From Gordonia rubripertincta (lineage in GTDB: Bacteria > Actinomycetota > Actinomycetes > Mycobacteriales > Mycobacteriaceae): 64,000 bases of DNA. The notes below the pieces were generated by a model. That model made no database searches. It was not told where the DNA came from and saw only the letters and a list, made by a program, of their open reading frames with translations. Of the stretch, positions 63,445 through 64,000 are shown piece after piece. The translations under genes were made by a program, and so were the position numbers. Location of the stretch: NCBI RefSeq assembly GCF_038024875.1, contig NZ_CP136136.1, positions 3,658,001 through 3,722,000 on the forward strand. The letters are read 5' to 3'. How positions within the stretch are numbered: position 1 is the stretch's first letter; every line of letters starts with the position of its first letter.

Positions 63445-64000
63445 GTGATCAAGCGGTCCGCGGACCACGCGGGACGGTATGCGGTGCTCTATCCCGCCAT
63501 CGCCGAGGCCTCCCGACGCTGCGACGCCGAGCACACCGGCCTGATCGACGTCGGACGGCCCCTGGGACTGAATCTCAACGTCGACCGCGTGGGGATCTCC
63601 TATGGCGACGATCAACATCTGGGTGACGCATCGTCGCCGGTACAGGTGGACTGCTCGGTGGTGGGCGGTGGTCGAGTGCCGAGAACGCCACTGCCGGAGG
63701 TCGATGCACGGATGATCCTCGACCGTTCGCCGCTCGACGTCCGAGACCCCGGCGACCGATACCGGATCCGGCAGGTCATCGAGGACTGGCCCGTTCTCGA
63801 TGCCGAGATCGGTCTGGTGGAATCGAGTTCGCCGGAACGCATTTCGGGGAATCCGGTCACGACGCTGTCAGAAGCGGTCGCACGTGTCCCGGACCGTGCG
63901 CTGCCCGTCGTCCTCACGACGTGGTCGCTGTCGCGGTTCACCCCGGAGAGGCGACGCCGCTTCGTGCACGCGATGGGGGAGGCTTCCGCCGTGCGGAGAG
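63445..64000 (+). CDS. DUF2332-family protein, N-terminal part (runs off the window)
   Basis: An open frame begins at GTG 63445, 2 nt after the AlkD-like stop with AGAGG upstream, and stays open to the window end (185 codons). The product has the strings IDVGRPLGLNLNVDRVGISYGD, DSPVQVDC-like SSPVQVDCSVVGG, RSPLDVRDPGDRYRIRQVIE, and PVVLTTWSLSRFTPERRRRF, which together mark the DUF2332 family. Its function is unknown; the fold is thought to be methyltransferase-like, which is inference. The C-terminus lies beyond 64000. The minus-strand open frames here are chance. Confidence 0.82.
   Translation, partial: MIKRSADHAGRYAVLYPAIAEASRRCDAEHTGLIDVGRPLGLNLNVDRVGISYGDDQHLGDASSPVQVDCSVVGGGRVPRTPLPEVDARMILDRSPLDVRDPGDRYRIRQVIEDWPVLDAEIGLVESSSPERISGNPVTTLSEAVARVPDRALPVVLTTWSLSRFTPERRRRFVHAMGEASAVRR

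Overview
The window reads as chromosomal DNA of a high-GC mycolic-acid actinobacterium (Mycobacteriales), most likely Gordonia or a close relative. The evidence is the GC-rich codon use, the many GTG/TTG starts, and gene order. From the left edge to about 25 kb the order matches the Mycobacterium tuberculosis Rv1826-Rv1854c block: gcvH, garA, the ftsR-type MerR gene, a bifunctional-nuclease gene, a second MerR gene (Rv1830/resR), gcvP, glcB, two CBS-domain membrane proteins, guaB1, gnd, M56 peptidase, blaI, a thioesterase, ureABCFGD and ndh. This comparison is from memory, not from a search. I see no mobile elements, tRNA, rRNA or CRISPR array.

Region 1 (1-6.5 kb, plus strand) joins glycine cleavage (gcvH end, and gcvP behind a tandem glycine riboswitch) with the regulators GarA, FtsR and ResR. 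Region 2 (6.5-18 kb, minus strand) holds a membrane-anchored binding-protein-like gene, glcB, a tight gnd-guaB1-CBS-CBS-unknown operon and a blaI/M56 pair. Between blaI and the next gene (18.1-18.25 kb) is a free-standing small-RNA gene: a near-consensus promoter with an IdeR/DtxR-like iron box, about 100 nt of transcript and a strong terminator. It sits where M. tuberculosis carries the iron-responsive sRNA MrsI (ncRv11846). Region 3 (18.3-25 kb) is thioesterase, ureABC-FGD and ndh.

Region 4 (25-35 kb) contains an acetyltransferase, a thioesterase and a translationally coupled recC-recB-recD operon. Region 5 (35-51 kb) is a mosaic of short units: a PIG-L deacetylase, htpG, a membrane-anchored protein, a Ddn-like oxidoreductase, a BadF-type kinase, a dienoyl-CoA isomerase-like crotonase, a thioesterase, an AraC-DinB regulator with a RibD-like reductase, a membrane alpha/beta-hydrolase, an ABC exporter divergent from a two-component system, an ACR3/bile-acid-type transporter and a CPBP protease.

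Region 6 (51-54.5 kb, minus strand) is an operon of a GTP-cyclohydrolase-II-like gene, a DUF1688 gene and upp. These are the bacterial counterparts of URC1, URC4 and URC6 of the URC uracil-degradation pathway, which releases urea; the urease lies in the same window. Region 7 (54.6-57.4 kb) is furA-katG. furA has an apparent 1-nt frameshift near its start and a promoter placed for leaderless translation. Region 8 (57.5-64 kb) has a coiled-coil protein, a DUF4334-type protein, a DMT transporter, an F420-type PPOX enzyme, a VOC protein, a PhoD-type phosphatase, an AlkD-like HEAT protein and the first 185 codons of a DUF2332 gene that leaves the window.
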